The position numbers and the translations under genes were made by a program. Shown here in pieces: positions 1-8,800 of a DNA stretch of 64,000 nucleotides. The first letter of the stretch is position 1. Every line of letters starts with the position of its first letter. The notes under the pieces were generated by a model. It had not been told where the DNA came from. It worked only from the letters and a program-made list of their open reading frames with translations, and did not search any database. The DNA comes from an uncultured Alphaproteobacteria bacterium (lineage in GTDB: Bacteria > Pseudomonadota > Alphaproteobacteria > Thalassobaculales > Thalassobaculaceae): NCBI GenBank assembly GCA_902629125.1, contig CACOPQ010000007.1, positions 1 through 64,000 of the forward strand. Direction: 5' to 3'.

Positions 1-2
1 AC

Positions 3-575
3 ATCGGAAAATTATTCCACGAGGCCGTTGACGTGTTGGAGGGGTTGGGAGCCGAAGTGATTGAAATAGATGTTCCGGGAGCTTCCGAGATGCAAGCTTG
101 GGCGACCATTTTAATTTATTCAGACGCTTGTGCTTTTCACCATGATCGTCTGAAAAACAACAAGGAAAAATTTTCTGAGCAGGTTTACGAAAGAATGATT
201 ACTGGATGGTCATACACAAACGTGGATTATTCAAATGCCATGCATGCCAGAGAACTATGGCAGAGAGACCTCGCGAAAGTATTTGCTGATGTAGATATCA
301 TTCTTTCCCCTACATTGCCAACTTTGATTCCGCCAGTCGAAGAAGAAAAATCATTACTTGAAGCCACTAAAGACGCTACGCGGAACACGTATGCTGGTGC
401 CTTTGGAAAGCTTCCTGGTTTATCAATTCCCTGTGGGTTTACTTCTGATGGGTTACCCGCAGGTTTGCAATTAGAAGCAAGCTGGTGGAATGAGCCTCTC
501 CTATTACAGGTCGGAGCTGCCTTTCAGCGTGTCACAAATTGGCACACCTATAAGCCTAAAATGGCAAAAATTTGA
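3..575 (+). CDS. Amidase signature family protein, C-terminal part
   Basis: The reading frame is open from base 3, so the gene starts outside the window and only about the last 190 residues are seen. The sequence fits the C-terminal third of the amidase signature (GatA-like) family: a helical region with DVDIILSPTLPTLIPP, then the core segment around YAGAFGKLPGLSIPCGF and SDGLPAGLQLEASWWNEPLLLQVG, which is how most amidases of this family end. The Ser-Ser-Lys catalytic residues lie upstream and cannot be checked. Members hydrolyse amide bonds in small molecules or act as GatA; with no gatB or gatC next to it, a stand-alone amidase is more likely. The substrate is unknown. The ATG at 33 is internal. 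Confidence 0.85.
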   Translation: MGKLFHEAVDVLEGLGAEVIEIDVPGASEMQAWATILIYSDACAFHHDRLKNNKEKFSEQVYERMITGWSYTNVDYSNAMHARELWQRDLAKVFADVDIILSPTLPTLIPPVEEEKSLLEATKDATRNTYAGAFGKLPGLSIPCGFTSDGLPAGLQLEASWWNEPLLLQVGAAFQRVTNWHTYKPKMAKI

Positions 576-611
576 TTTTATTTCAGTAGAAAAATCGTTT
601 AAGGGGAAAAT

Positions 612-1106
612 ATGCTTTTAGATCTACCAACCGCCGCCAAATATAATTCATGGGCTAATAAAAGACTTTATGATGTAGCCGGCAAACTATCAGCGTCAGA
701 GTTATCGCAAGATAGAAAAGGTTTTTTTAAATCGATATTAGGTACACTTAATCACATCCTTTTGGCAGACCTTATTTACAGAGAGCGTCTAGAAAAAAAA
801 CCAACATCCTTCACAAGATTAGATGAAATTTTATTTACGGATTTTCGTAGTTTGCAAGAGGCACAATTTAGCCAAGATACTTGGTACATGGATTTTTGTA
901 ATGACTTGGACCCCGAAGAATTAGAAGGCACCCTTTCTTTTGATACGGTAGAGACGGGTGAATATTTCAGTCTACCCCTCAGAATGTGCTTGACGAATTT
1001 ATTTCAGCACCAGATACACCATAGGGGGCAAACACACCATATGTTGAGCCATGCAGGTTTGGAACCGCCTCCATTAGATGTCGTGCAGTTTGGTTCGGGA
1101 CTTTAA
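612..1106 (+). CDS. DinB family protein
   Basis: This 164-residue protein has the four-helix DinB layout. An N-terminal YNSWANKRLYDV segment is followed by a metal-binding His in LNHILLAD (about residue 48) and a C-terminal HQIHHRGQTHHML motif supplying further His ligands. DinB proteins are metal-dependent and include bacillithiol or mycothiol S-transferases; most have no known substrate. The ATG is preceded by AAGGGGAAA. The flavin monooxygenase gene begins 6 bases after the stop, so the two are probably co-transcribed. Family assignment is firm; function is open. Confidence 0.85.
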   Translation: MLLDLPTAAKYNSWANKRLYDVAGKLSASELSQDRKGFFKSILGTLNHILLADLIYRERLEKKPTSFTRLDEILFTDFRSLQEAQFSQDTWYMDFCNDLDPEELEGTLSFDTVETGEYFSLPLRMCLTNLFQHQIHHRGQTHHMLSHAGLEPPPLDVVQFGSGL

Positions 1107-1112
1107 TTTATT

Positions 1113-2384
1113 GTGAGAAAAACTAAAGTAGATGTAATTGTCATTGGAGCTGGTCAGGCTGGATTGGCAATAAGTTATTATCTTACGCGAGCTAAAATCG
1201 AACACGTTATATTAGAACGCGGAAGTATAGCTAACGCTTGGAAAAATGAACGATGGGATTCGTTTTGCTTGGTAACACCTAATTGGACCATAAACTTGCC
1301 CAGTGCCCTTCCTAGCTCGGTTGACCCAGACGCATTTATGAAAAAGGATGATTTTGTAAAGCTATTAGAAAATTGGGCAAAGAGCTTCCGTGCACCGGTA
1401 ATGGAAGGGGTTTGCGTCAGTGATCTTAGTAGAACGGGGGAAGATTTTAAAATTTTAACTGATTCGCATATTTTTTTGGCTAACCAAGTTATCATAGCCA
1501 CGGCTACTTATCAGAGGCCAAAAGTTCCCCAGATGCTGCGTAATCTTGATCCACAGTGGGAGTTAAAAACGGCAATTGATTACAAGAACCCTAGTAGCTT
1601 GAGAGAAGGAGCGGTACTCGTCGTCGGTTCCGGTCAAAGTGGCTGTCAAATAGCCGAAGAATTAAATAATGCTGGACGTTCGACTTATTTATCAATAGGC
1701 CATACTGGAAGACTACCGCGACGATATCGCGGTGCTGATTGTATTAAATGGCAGCTAGAAATGGGATGGCTCGATCGTCGTGCTGATTTTTTAGATGATC
1801 CAAAAAAGCGGTTTAGTGGTGACCCGCATTTATCCGGGAAGAATGGCGGCTACACGTTATCGCTCCATGAGTTACGAACTTCTGGTGTTAAGTTATTGGG
1901 ACGGATAGTTTCTCGTGACGGTCCAGTTTTAAAATTAAAGGGAGATGTAAAAACTGCTCTCCAAGCCTCGGATCGATATGCAATAGAATTTCGTCGGTCG
2001 GTCGACGAGTTCATACGGAATTCAGGTCGAACTGTGCCTTTGCCGTCCAGGTTGGAATTGCACGGCGAACCCCAAGTTAGCGCTTTTGACTTTGAAGAAA
2101 TTGAGCAGCTGGATCTCTTATCCGAGAACATTTCAACAGTGATTGTTGCGACAGGGTTTGAGTTTGACTTCTCCTGGGTGAAATTTCCAGTACTTGATGA
2201 AACAGGATATCCAAAAACAAATAGAGGAGTGACTAATGTTCCTGGGCTCTATTTTATGGGGTTAAATTGGATGTATAAGCGCAAGTCAGGAATAATATAC
2301 GGTGTAGCGGACGATGCAGAATACATAGCTGAAAAAGTGAACACATCAAAGCAAAGGTACTATTCTGCCTTGGCTGACCTATAA
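1113..2384 (+). CDS. Flavin-dependent monooxygenase-like oxidoreductase
   Basis: This 423-residue flavoprotein starts with GTG. The N-terminus has the FAD dinucleotide fold VIVIGAGQAGLAISYYL, followed by RWDSFCLVTPNW, a segment typical of the FMO/TrkA-like 'putative flavoprotein' group. A second Rossmann fold, VLVVGSGQSGCQIAEEL (about residue 170), should bind NAD(P)H. The C-terminal GLYFMGLNWMYKRKSGIIYGV segment closes the FAD domain. The protein most resembles the MSMEG_0569-type flavin oxidoreductases. The reaction is probably NAD(P)H-dependent oxidation of a small organic molecule, substrate unknown. It lies 6 bases behind the DinB gene and overlaps the GYD gene tail-to-tail by 25 bases. 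Confidence 0.85.
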   Translation: MRKTKVDVIVIGAGQAGLAISYYLTRAKIEHVILERGSIANAWKNERWDSFCLVTPNWTINLPSALPSSVDPDAFMKKDDFVKLLENWAKSFRAPVMEGVCVSDLSRTGEDFKILTDSHIFLANQVIIATATYQRPKVPQMLRNLDPQWELKTAIDYKNPSSLREGAVLVVGSGQSGCQIAEELNNAGRSTYLSIGHTGRLPRRYRGADCIKWQLEMGWLDRRADFLDDPKKRFSGDPHLSGKNGGYTLSLHELRTSGVKLLGRIVSRDGPVLKLKGDVKTALQASDRYAIEFRRSVDEFIRNSGRTVPLPSRLELHGEPQVSAFDFEEIEQLDLLSENISTVIVATGFEFDFSWVKFPVLDETGYPKTNRGVTNVPGLYFMGLNWMYKRKSGIIYGVADDAEYIAEKVNTSKQRYYSALADL

Positions 2385-2704
2385 TTAGTATTAGTATCTT
2401 TTGCTAGCTTTAGTGATTCAACAAATTCATCCTGGTCTATAAGCGGTATCGTCTTACAATATTTTGCTAACCCGAGGGAGTCGGTTAGGTGAAGGTTTGC
2501 AGCAAGTGATTTCTCATCTGGCATTTCATAAATATAAGCCATGTCGTATTCACCATAAGAGCCATACTGAGCTATCGGTTTTCCGCCAAAATCCGCTATC
2601 GCTTGTCGATGAACTTGTGCGCGGTCGCGCTGTGTATCATTATTAATCATGCCGACTTTTTGATCGTTGTGATACTTCACGAGATATAAAACAAGAATTC
2701 CCAC
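2360..2704 (-). CDS. GYD domain protein
   Basis: This is a small dimeric alpha-beta barrel type protein of about 114 residues. It contains a central QYGSYGEYDMAYIYEMPDE motif (the G-x-YD signature), the preceding AIADFGGKPIA, and the C-terminal CKTIPLIDQDEFVESL. The GTG at 2704 is the likely start because AGGGGA lies just upstream and family proteins begin with a similar hydrophobic strand; a longer frame runs up to 2779 but would overlap the remnant upstream. GYD proteins have no established function. It follows a decayed luciferase-like monooxygenase on the same strand and may once have belonged to that operon. Confidence 0.75.
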   Translation of the reverse strand: MGILVLYLVKYHNDQKVGMINNDTQRDRAQVHRQAIADFGGKPIAQYGSYGEYDMAYIYEMPDEKSLAANLHLTDSLGLAKYCKTIPLIDQDEFVESLKLAKDTNTNYRSAKAE

Positions 2705-2753
2705 TGGCAGTCCCCTTTTATTACATTTTTGATATAACGTTGTAAGCGAAGTG

Positions 2754-2950
2754 TTAGATGGGCCGATATTGTTGGTCAAACGGTGTTATAAAATTTATAT
2801 CGTCAAGCTCGTAACTTTCTAACTCTTTAATTTGTTTTACCATTTCTTCAGGTTGCCCAGCTATCGCGAATGCTTTGATGATTTCGGGTGTGATAAATTT
2901 TGCCTCATTTTGGTCTACCTAGCTGTAGTGGCTTTGATGAAGATTCATAT
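2754..2950 (-). pseudogene. Luciferase-like monooxygenase, C-terminal remnant
   Basis: Reading the minus strand, about 53 codons end at a TAA at 2754-2756 and contain KFITPEIIKAFAIAGQPEE followed by MVKQIKELESYELDDINF. This is the usual C-terminal end of LLM-class (bacterial luciferase fold) oxidoreductases. An in-frame TAG at 2919-2921 interrupts the frame, and I cannot read the family in any frame further upstream, so the rest of the gene has been lost or scrambled. The GYD gene lies just downstream on the same strand. I am fairly confident it is a remnant, less so of the exact limits. Confidence 0.7.
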
Positions 2951-3063
2951 GTTCGCGCTTTGAGTCCCTTTTTTATGATAATCGAGTTAAGAGGTCGTTG
3001 TTCGAAATTGCATTATTTTTTGTGACCTGAAATCAGTTATGATAAACGCCTTAACAAAAAAGT

Positions 3064-4128
3064 CTACTGAGTTCGATTTTTTGCTAACCAATCATCGACT
3101 AGCTGAACGGTTTCATTAATCGATTGCAAAGATCTTCCTGTATTTTTTGCAATTGATTGAACAAGTTTATCTACTCTCTCAATATTGGGCGCACCAGCGG
3201 CAAGAGCACGAGCTGCAGATGAAGGGCTTATGAGAGACTCAGCCGCATTAGCATATTTTTCGAAGGGAACCATATCCGAGCTGGAGGCTCCCAGCGAAAC
3301 GCAAAGTTCTGATACCCACTCGTATACTTCTCGCGTTTCAGCTAAGTCCGTGTGAACGGCGTCACGGATGGTTCTCATTTCATTTTGTTGCACGCACCTG
3401 TAGTTCCCCGCGAGAAGCATGCACCATTTTGCCATCGGAACGAATATTGATTTATGCACTCTTAATTTTACCGGTAGTTCTACCAAACCATCTCCCGTGT
3501 CGAACCTAGCTGCATCTATATCCTTTTCAAGTTTTTCCAGAATTGCCGTATGTTCGTCATACTCAAATCGCGCGGCTTTAAAATTCGTGGGAAGTCTTAC
3601 CTGTAGGACATTGATTGGCTCGTCAGGCGGCCTAAATGCTTGAGGATCGGGACTGCATAGCGTCATTAGGTTTGGGTCAAGTTGATCCCAGACGGACACA
3701 TCAGCATAGCTATCTCGATATTGAGTTGTATCAAGCCCATTTATTCTTTTTAAATAAGTTAAGGGGGGCATATTCATGATTGACATACAAGGTATTCTGG
3801 CTACCGCGAGATCCTTAAGCACATTTTTAATATCGGCAGAACGATATTGTGGTTCCTGCATCGCTAGAACAGCTAGGTCAAATTCATCGGCCCGTACCCT
3901 GTCTGGACTAATTGCCTCAATTTTACCGGATAATTTTTTCGAACTTATTTCATAAAGACCTTCGCGTCCTTTGGCAGGCATTCGCACGAGAGTCCCTTTT
4001 TTATTGATAAGGTTGACTTCGTCGGGTAGACAAATGAGCTTAGCGTTATGGCCTGCAAGAGCAAGCTTAGTAGCTAGCAAAGAGCCATATGAGGCTCCCA
4101 ATAACAGAATGTTGAAAGCTTGTTTCAC
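3064..4128 (-). CDS. Ketopantoate reductase-like NAD(P)-binding protein
   Basis: The N-terminus is a Rossmann fold of the PanE/ApbA type, ILLLGASYGSLLATKLALAGH. A long alpha-helical C-terminal domain follows, as in 2-dehydropantoate reductases, with HKSIFVPMAKWCMLLAGNYRC corresponding to the substrate domain entry. At about 354 residues it is longer and more divergent than typical PanE (about 300), so pantoate synthesis cannot be assumed. I place the start at the GTG at 4128 because GGGGGATT sits at the right distance and the Rossmann strand begins a few residues later; an upstream frame to 4164 exists. It lies behind a strong hairpin that separates it from the ridA-like operon. Confidence 0.7.
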   Translation of the reverse strand: MKQAFNILLLGASYGSLLATKLALAGHNAKLICLPDEVNLINKKGTLVRMPAKGREGLYEISSKKLSGKIEAISPDRVRADEFDLAVLAMQEPQYRSADIKNVLKDLAVARIPCMSIMNMPPLTYLKRINGLDTTQYRDSYADVSVWDQLDPNLMTLCSPDPQAFRPPDEPINVLQVRLPTNFKAARFEYDEHTAILEKLEKDIDAARFDTGDGLVELPVKLRVHKSIFVPMAKWCMLLAGNYRCVQQNEMRTIRDAVHTDLAETREVYEWVSELCVSLGASSSDMVPFEKYANAAESLISPSSAARALAAGAPNIERVDKLVQSIAKNTGRSLQSINETVQLVDDWLAKNRTQ

Positions 4129-4272
4129 AGTTAATCCCCCAATCGAAAAATTTCCCCAGTCCAACTATCCGCGTGCGAAATACTTTATCTAATACTTCAA
4201 ACTGAATATTGTGAAGATTAAATGATAAAATTAAGCATATTGCAAATAGAAGACTTACAAAAGCCGGATAGT

Positions 4273-4310
4273 GGAAGGGTGGTTAGGGGTTCAAGGATAA
4301 CCACCCTTCC
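4273..4310 (-). terminator. Strong hairpin after the RidA/amidohydrolase operon
   Basis: A perfect 13-base-pair inverted repeat, GGAAGGGTGGTTA (4273-4285) with TAACCACCCTTCC (4298-4310), lies just past the stop of the RidA gene. On the minus strand it is followed only by a weak, broken T tract, so it may act as a terminator, an mRNA stabiliser or both. Confidence 0.6.
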
Positions 4311-4328
4311 GTTCTCTGTTTTTGGAAA

Positions 4329-4688
4329 TTATTTATAGGCTGTTACCATAATCTCGACAAGAAGTTCGGGAACAGCAAGATCTGCTTTTACGCAAGCCCT
4401 CACAGGTGGATTTTCGGGGTCAACCCAGGCATTCCAAACCTCATTCATAGCTGAAAAATTTGTCATGTCAGTGATCCAAAGATTGGCCTGTAAAAGTTTG
4501 GATTTATCGGTACCTGCTTGGCTCAAATAATCATCTATTTTGTCAAGGATTTGTTGTGTTTGACCTTTGATATCGGCGGATCGATCCGAGGCTGTTAAGC
4601 CAGCCACATATACCATATCCCCTTTTACCACGCATCGACTCATTCTAGGGCCGCTTCCAGAAGTTTTTTCTATTCGAGTTACAGACAT
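4329..4688 (-). CDS. RidA family protein
   Basis: This 119-residue protein of the RidA/YjgF/YER057c/UK114 family forms trimers in known members and hydrolyses reactive enamine/imine intermediates, releasing ammonia. The C-terminal PPVRACVKADLAVPELLVEI segment contains the conserved Arg and the Glu that place the substrate carboxylate in RidA. The N-terminus, VVKGDMVYVAGLTASD, is also typical. AAGGAG lies ahead of the ATG. It follows the amidohydrolase gene by 16 bases and probably shares its transcript, suggesting a role in the same catabolic route. A second, divergent RidA paralogue lies at 9034. Confidence 0.88.
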   Translation of the reverse strand: MSVTRIEKTSGSGPRMSRCVVKGDMVYVAGLTASDRSADIKGQTQQILDKIDDYLSQAGTDKSKLLQANLWITDMTNFSAMNEVWNAWVDPENPPVRACVKADLAVPELLVEIMVTAYK

Positions 4689-4704
4689 AATTTTCTCCTT
4701 ATTG

Positions 4705-5754
4705 TTATTGTGCAGGATCTATACGATAAACCTCAGCAGCAGTTTTTGAAAAGAGATACTCTCTTTCTTCAATATTCAAGTCATTAGTTAATTTTTTACA
4801 TGCATTCCAATAGATGGGATAGCTATACGATCCTTTGTCAACGGGAAAATTACTTTCAAACATACAACGGTCAGGTCCAAAGGCTTGAATACATGTATCA
4901 ATGTACGGGAACCAGGCTTTTGCCAACTCATCTGAAGTAGGGGGTAGGGGCTTTTCGTGAAAGTCATAACCGTTGATCCGCATCCCAAGACCGCCAAGTT
5001 TAACTTTAACATTGCTACAGCCAGCTAGCTTTTCAATTGAGTTTCTCCAAGATGCAAAAACATTTTGGGATGCCTTAGCATACTCTCCTAAGCCTAAGGG
5101 GCCGCCACAGTGATCCAATATAATGGTTGTTCCTGGAAAATTTTGAGCTAGGTCGGTCAATTCATCGATCTGCGGGTGATATAGCCAAGCATCGAAAGAC
5201 AAATTCAATTTTTCTAATTCCGCAAAACCCGCTCTAAAATTTGGATCTGCTAAAAGGCCTTTTGTTACCGAGTAACTCTTATTAATAAGACGATCGTCGT
5301 CATCCCAAGTTGTGATATGTCGTATCCCTCGAAACCGGTCGCCCCCAGCTTGAATGTGTGCTTCCAAAATTGGTTGTACAGCTTCTCCGAGAGTGAGATT
5401 CGCATGCCCTACAATCCCAGCACATAGCCGCTGCTTGCCATACAATCCACTTGCTCCGATTGCCGCTACGCCGTTTACAAACTCAGTTTCACCTACAGGT
5501 GCCATTTCCTCGGGACCATTGGCACGATGCATCGAGTGACATTGGACAAAGACAGTGGCTATAATATTGTGTCCGCTGGCAAGGTCCTGCGCAATATCAT
5601 CGATCATATATCGCCAGCCGGGCCTGTCCCATATATGGTGATGAGGATCTATTATTGGTAGATTAGGCTCTAGTATCTCCTCTGATGTTTGAGATAACCA
5701 CTCATCTCTCACCGGGAAATGAGTTGCCGATACTACTTGGCTTCTTGAAGACAT
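4705..5754 (-). CDS. Amidohydrolase family (TIM-barrel lactonase-like) protein
   Basis: This 349-residue TIM-barrel metal-dependent hydrolase belongs to the amidohydrolase-2 / L-fuconolactonase / 2-pyrone-4,6-dicarboxylate lactonase group. The strand-1 motif LPIIDPHHHIWDRPGW gives the H-x-H metal site. Further core motifs are GIRHITTWDDDD, TTIILDHCGGPLG and the closing RCMFESNFPVDKGSYSY, with the Glu/Asp region typical of this group. AGGGGAG precedes the ATG. It is upstream of, and probably co-transcribed with, ridA. The substrate may be a lactone or a cyclic amide, but the sequence does not decide. Confidence 0.82.
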   Translation of the reverse strand: MSSRSQVVSATHFPVRDEWLSQTSEEILEPNLPIIDPHHHIWDRPGWRYMIDDIAQDLASGHNIIATVFVQCHSMHRANGPEEMAPVGETEFVNGVAAIGASGLYGKQRLCAGIVGHANLTLGEAVQPILEAHIQAGGDRFRGIRHITTWDDDDRLINKSYSVTKGLLADPNFRAGFAELEKLNLSFDAWLYHPQIDELTDLAQNFPGTTIILDHCGGPLGLGEYAKASQNVFASWRNSIEKLAGCSNVKVKLGGLGMRINGYDFHEKPLPPTSDELAKAWFPYIDTCIQAFGPDRCMFESNFPVDKGSYSYPIYWNACKKLTNDLNIEEREYLFSKTAAEVYRIDPAQ

Positions 5755-6003
5755 TTTGATTCTCCCCTAGAAGATACAAAAATAGACAGTGGTTAGGTCT
5801 CTATTAAAGCCTCAAGAGAATAGACATGTTAACTAATTTTTTAAAATAAATGGACTCCTTCATATATAAAAAATGGCTTCAGTTATGTCATGGCATTAAA
5901 TAGAGAGCCAAACTTGTTAATAAGAGTTATATAATTTGGTGAATACAGAGATTGGTTTTATTCTTGGTTTGCAAACGATCATTCTTTTGAATAGAGATTG
6001 AAT

Positions 6004-7632
6004 ATGACTTCAGATAAACGCCAAAACTTGGGTTGTTTTGATTATATCATAATTGGCGCTGGCACTGCTGGTTGCCTTTTAGCCAATAGGTTGTCGAAAG
6101 AAACGTCTTCTAGTGTCTTACTTTTAGAGGCTGGTGGATACGATAATTATTTCTGGATTAAAATACCGGTGGGTTACTTATATACGATGAATAATCCGCG
6201 AACTGACTGGTGTTTCATGACAGAGCCAGCTGCTGGACTCAATGGCAGATCCCTTAATTATCCGCGCGGGAAAGTCTTAGGAGGATGTTCTTCAATAAAT
6301 GGCATGATTTATATGCGAGGCCAGGCTCGTGACTACGATCATTGGCGTCAGTTAGGAAATTCGGGATGGGGATGGGAAGATGCATTAAAATTTTTCAAAA
6401 AGTCTGAAGCGCATTTTGATGGTGGTGATGATTGGCATGGTGCCGATGGCGAATGGCGGGTTGAGGAACAAAGATTATCATGGGAAATATTGGATGCTTT
6501 TAGAGATGCCGCTGACCAAGTAGGGATACCAAAAATTGACGACTTTAATCGTGGTAATAATGAAGGCTGTGGTTACTTTTCAGTCAATCAAAATAGAGGC
6601 GTGCGGTGGAGTGCTGCTGACGCATTTTTGCATCCTGTTAAATCACGGTCCAACCTTACAATTATGACGCAGGCCCATGTTGAAAAAATAAATTTCCAAG
6701 ATAATAAAGCGAAAGATATAAATTTCCTACTAAAGGGAAAGCGTTCTTTTGCGTCGGTCAGAAAGGAAATTATTCTTGCATCGGGAGCGATAGGATCTCC
6801 AAAAATCTTGCAGACATCTGGTATCGGTCCTGGGGAACTTTTAAGGGGCCTCGATATAAAACCTATAAGGGTACTTCCAGGAGTTGGTGAAAATTTGCAA
6901 GATCACCTCCAAATGCGTTTGGTGTTCAAGGTGAAAAATACCAAAACACTTAATTTGAGGGCGAATAGCCTCATCGGTCGCATTGGGATGGGGATGGAGT
7001 ATTTTTTATTCAAACGTGGGCCAATGACGATGGCACCGAGCCAGTTGGGTGGTTTTGCTAAATCTGATGCGTCAAAAGACTCCGCAAATTTGCAGTATCA
7101 TATTCAGCCGCTATCCACAGAAAAGCTTGGTGATCCGTTGCACCCGTTCGAGGCATTCACTGCATCAGTATGCAATTTGCGACCGGAAAGTAGAGGGCAT
7201 ATTCGAATTAAATCGCCAGATGCGAGTGAACCCCCTCTAATTCAACCAGATTATTTATCTGCTCCGGAAGATCGAAAGATAGCCGCAGATGCGATAAAAC
7301 TTACTCGAAAAATCGTTTCAGCTCCAGCTATGGAAAAATATCAACCACAAGAATTCAAGCCCGGTACTGAATATTCCTCCGATGAGGAACTGGCACGTGA
7401 AGCAGGAAATATTGGCACAACAATATTTCACCCCGTTGGAACATGTAAAATGGGGCCTGAGACAGATAACTACGCAGTAGTTGATGATCGATTGAGGCTT
7501 CATGGTATTTCTGGTGTTAGAGTTGTGGATGCATCTGTAATGCCAACAATTACCTCTGGAAATACAAATTCCCCAACGCTAATGATCGCAGAAAAGGCCT
7601 CGGAAATGATAAAGGAGGACTGGAAAGGTTAA
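6004..7632 (+). CDS. GMC family oxidoreductase (choline dehydrogenase-like)
   Basis: This FAD-dependent GMC alcohol oxidoreductase has about 542 residues. The N-terminus carries DYIIIGAGTAGCLLANRLS, followed by GMC signature 1 around YPRGKVLGGCSSINGMIYMRG and signature 2 around GAIGSPKILQTSGIGP. The C-terminal catalytic region holds the active-site His in HPVGTCKMG and the Asn in SGNTNSPTLMIAEKAS. An upstream TTG at 5998 is in frame, but the ATG at 6004 is better spaced from AGAGA. GMC enzymes oxidise primary or secondary alcohols to carbonyls; this type is often annotated as choline dehydrogenase, but with no betB or betI nearby the substrate should be left open. The SMP-30-like gene follows on the same strand. 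Confidence 0.9.
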   Translation: MTSDKRQNLGCFDYIIIGAGTAGCLLANRLSKETSSSVLLLEAGGYDNYFWIKIPVGYLYTMNNPRTDWCFMTEPAAGLNGRSLNYPRGKVLGGCSSINGMIYMRGQARDYDHWRQLGNSGWGWEDALKFFKKSEAHFDGGDDWHGADGEWRVEEQRLSWEILDAFRDAADQVGIPKIDDFNRGNNEGCGYFSVNQNRGVRWSAADAFLHPVKSRSNLTIMTQAHVEKINFQDNKAKDINFLLKGKRSFASVRKEIILASGAIGSPKILQTSGIGPGELLRGLDIKPIRVLPGVGENLQDHLQMRLVFKVKNTKTLNLRANSLIGRIGMGMEYFLFKRGPMTMAPSQLGGFAKSDASKDSANLQYHIQPLSTEKLGDPLHPFEAFTASVCNLRPESRGHIRIKSPDASEPPLIQPDYLSAPEDRKIAADAIKLTRKIVSAPAMEKYQPQEFKPGTEYSSDEELAREAGNIGTTIFHPVGTCKMGPETDNYAVVDDRLRLHGISGVRVVDASVMPTITSGNTNSPTLMIAEKASEMIKEDWKG

Positions 7633-7724
7633 GTTGTTTATTATTAGCTTCTTAATTTTTTAGTTTTGACTCCCACTCGCAACAACTTGTATCAAAACGG
7701 CTATTTTGAGCAGAGGAGATTTCA

Positions 7725-8648
7725 ATGTCCTTATATCCACCACCTAAAGATATAAAAACAGAGATCTTTGCCCGTGTACCAGATGAATTTAGAAAGCCAG
7801 GAGGGCGACCATCCTGGGGTGAAGCCAATATACCGGGGCGGGATATTGACTGTTTCCTTGAAGGACCAAGCTTTGATTCAGAAGGTAACTTGTATCTCGT
7901 AAATATTCCATACGGTGAAATATTTAAAGTAACGGCTTCGGGTAATTTTTCACTGGTTGCTCAGTATAACGGTTGGCCCAACGGCTTAAAGGTTGACCGA
8001 GAGGGCAATCTTATCGTTGCAGATTATAAGAGAGGTATCCTCAGGATTGATCCAAAAACCGGGCGCTTGGAAACTATTATTGATCATAGATGGTCGGAGA
8101 GCTTTCGTGGATGCAATGACCTGCATCTAGCATCTAATGGGGATATTTATTTTACCGATCAAGGCCAAACAGGAATGCATGACCCAACTGGCCGTGTATA
8201 TCGCTACACCCAAGATGGTAGGTTGCAATTATTAGTTGGGAATGGTCCAAGTCCAAATGGTCTCGTTTTGAATATTCAAGAAAATGTCCTTTATGTCGGA
8301 ATGACACGGGCAAATTCGATTTGGAGAGTTCCCTTATTGCCGGATGGCTCAACCACGAAAGTAAGTAACTTTATTCAACTATCTGGTGGTCATGGGGGAC
8401 CGGATGGTTTAGCGCTAGACGCAAATGGAGGAGTCCTGGTAGCCCATGCCGGTCTTGGGACTATTTGGCATTTTGACGATTTAGGGCAGCCATTGCATCG
8501 AATACGATCTTGCGAAGGGCTTATGACAACCAATTTAGTTTTTGGCGGCCCAAATAATGACATACTTTTCATAACTGAATCTGAAACAGGTAATATCTTA
8601 AAGGCTCAACTGCCTGTTAAAGGAGCTAAGATGCAATCGGACCGATAA
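7725..8648 (+). CDS. SMP-30/gluconolactonase/LRE family protein
   Basis: This 307-residue six-bladed beta-propeller of the SMP-30/gluconolaconase family shows metal-ligand candidates in the expected order: Glu in LEGPSFDSEGNLYLVN, Asn in GCNDLHLASNGDIYFTD, Asn in SPNGLVLN and Asp in HGGPDGLALDANGG. Known members hydrolyse sugar lactones with a divalent metal. GAGGAG precedes the ATG. It follows the GMC oxidoreductase by about 90 bases; an alcohol oxidase next to a lactonase suggests an alcohol-to-lactone-to-acid sequence, though that is inference. A second family member is at 39835. Confidence 0.85.
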   Translation: MSLYPPPKDIKTEIFARVPDEFRKPGGRPSWGEANIPGRDIDCFLEGPSFDSEGNLYLVNIPYGEIFKVTASGNFSLVAQYNGWPNGLKVDREGNLIVADYKRGILRIDPKTGRLETIIDHRWSESFRGCNDLHLASNGDIYFTDQGQTGMHDPTGRVYRYTQDGRLQLLVGNGPSPNGLVLNIQENVLYVGMTRANSIWRVPLLPDGSTTKVSNFIQLSGGHGGPDGLALDANGGVLVAHAGLGTIWHFDDLGQPLHRIRSCEGLMTTNLVFGGPNNDILFITESETGNILKAQLPVKGAKMQSDR

Positions 8649-8800
8649 TTTAGAAGCTGTACGATAGTATTTTGACGTCGTTCAGGTTCCACTGATTACG
8701 CACAAATCATAGTGCGAAACACACTAAATGTAGAGTTAAAAGATAAATCTTGTAGTATTGGGTAATCTAAAGTACAATATCTGGTAGTATATACTAGTCG

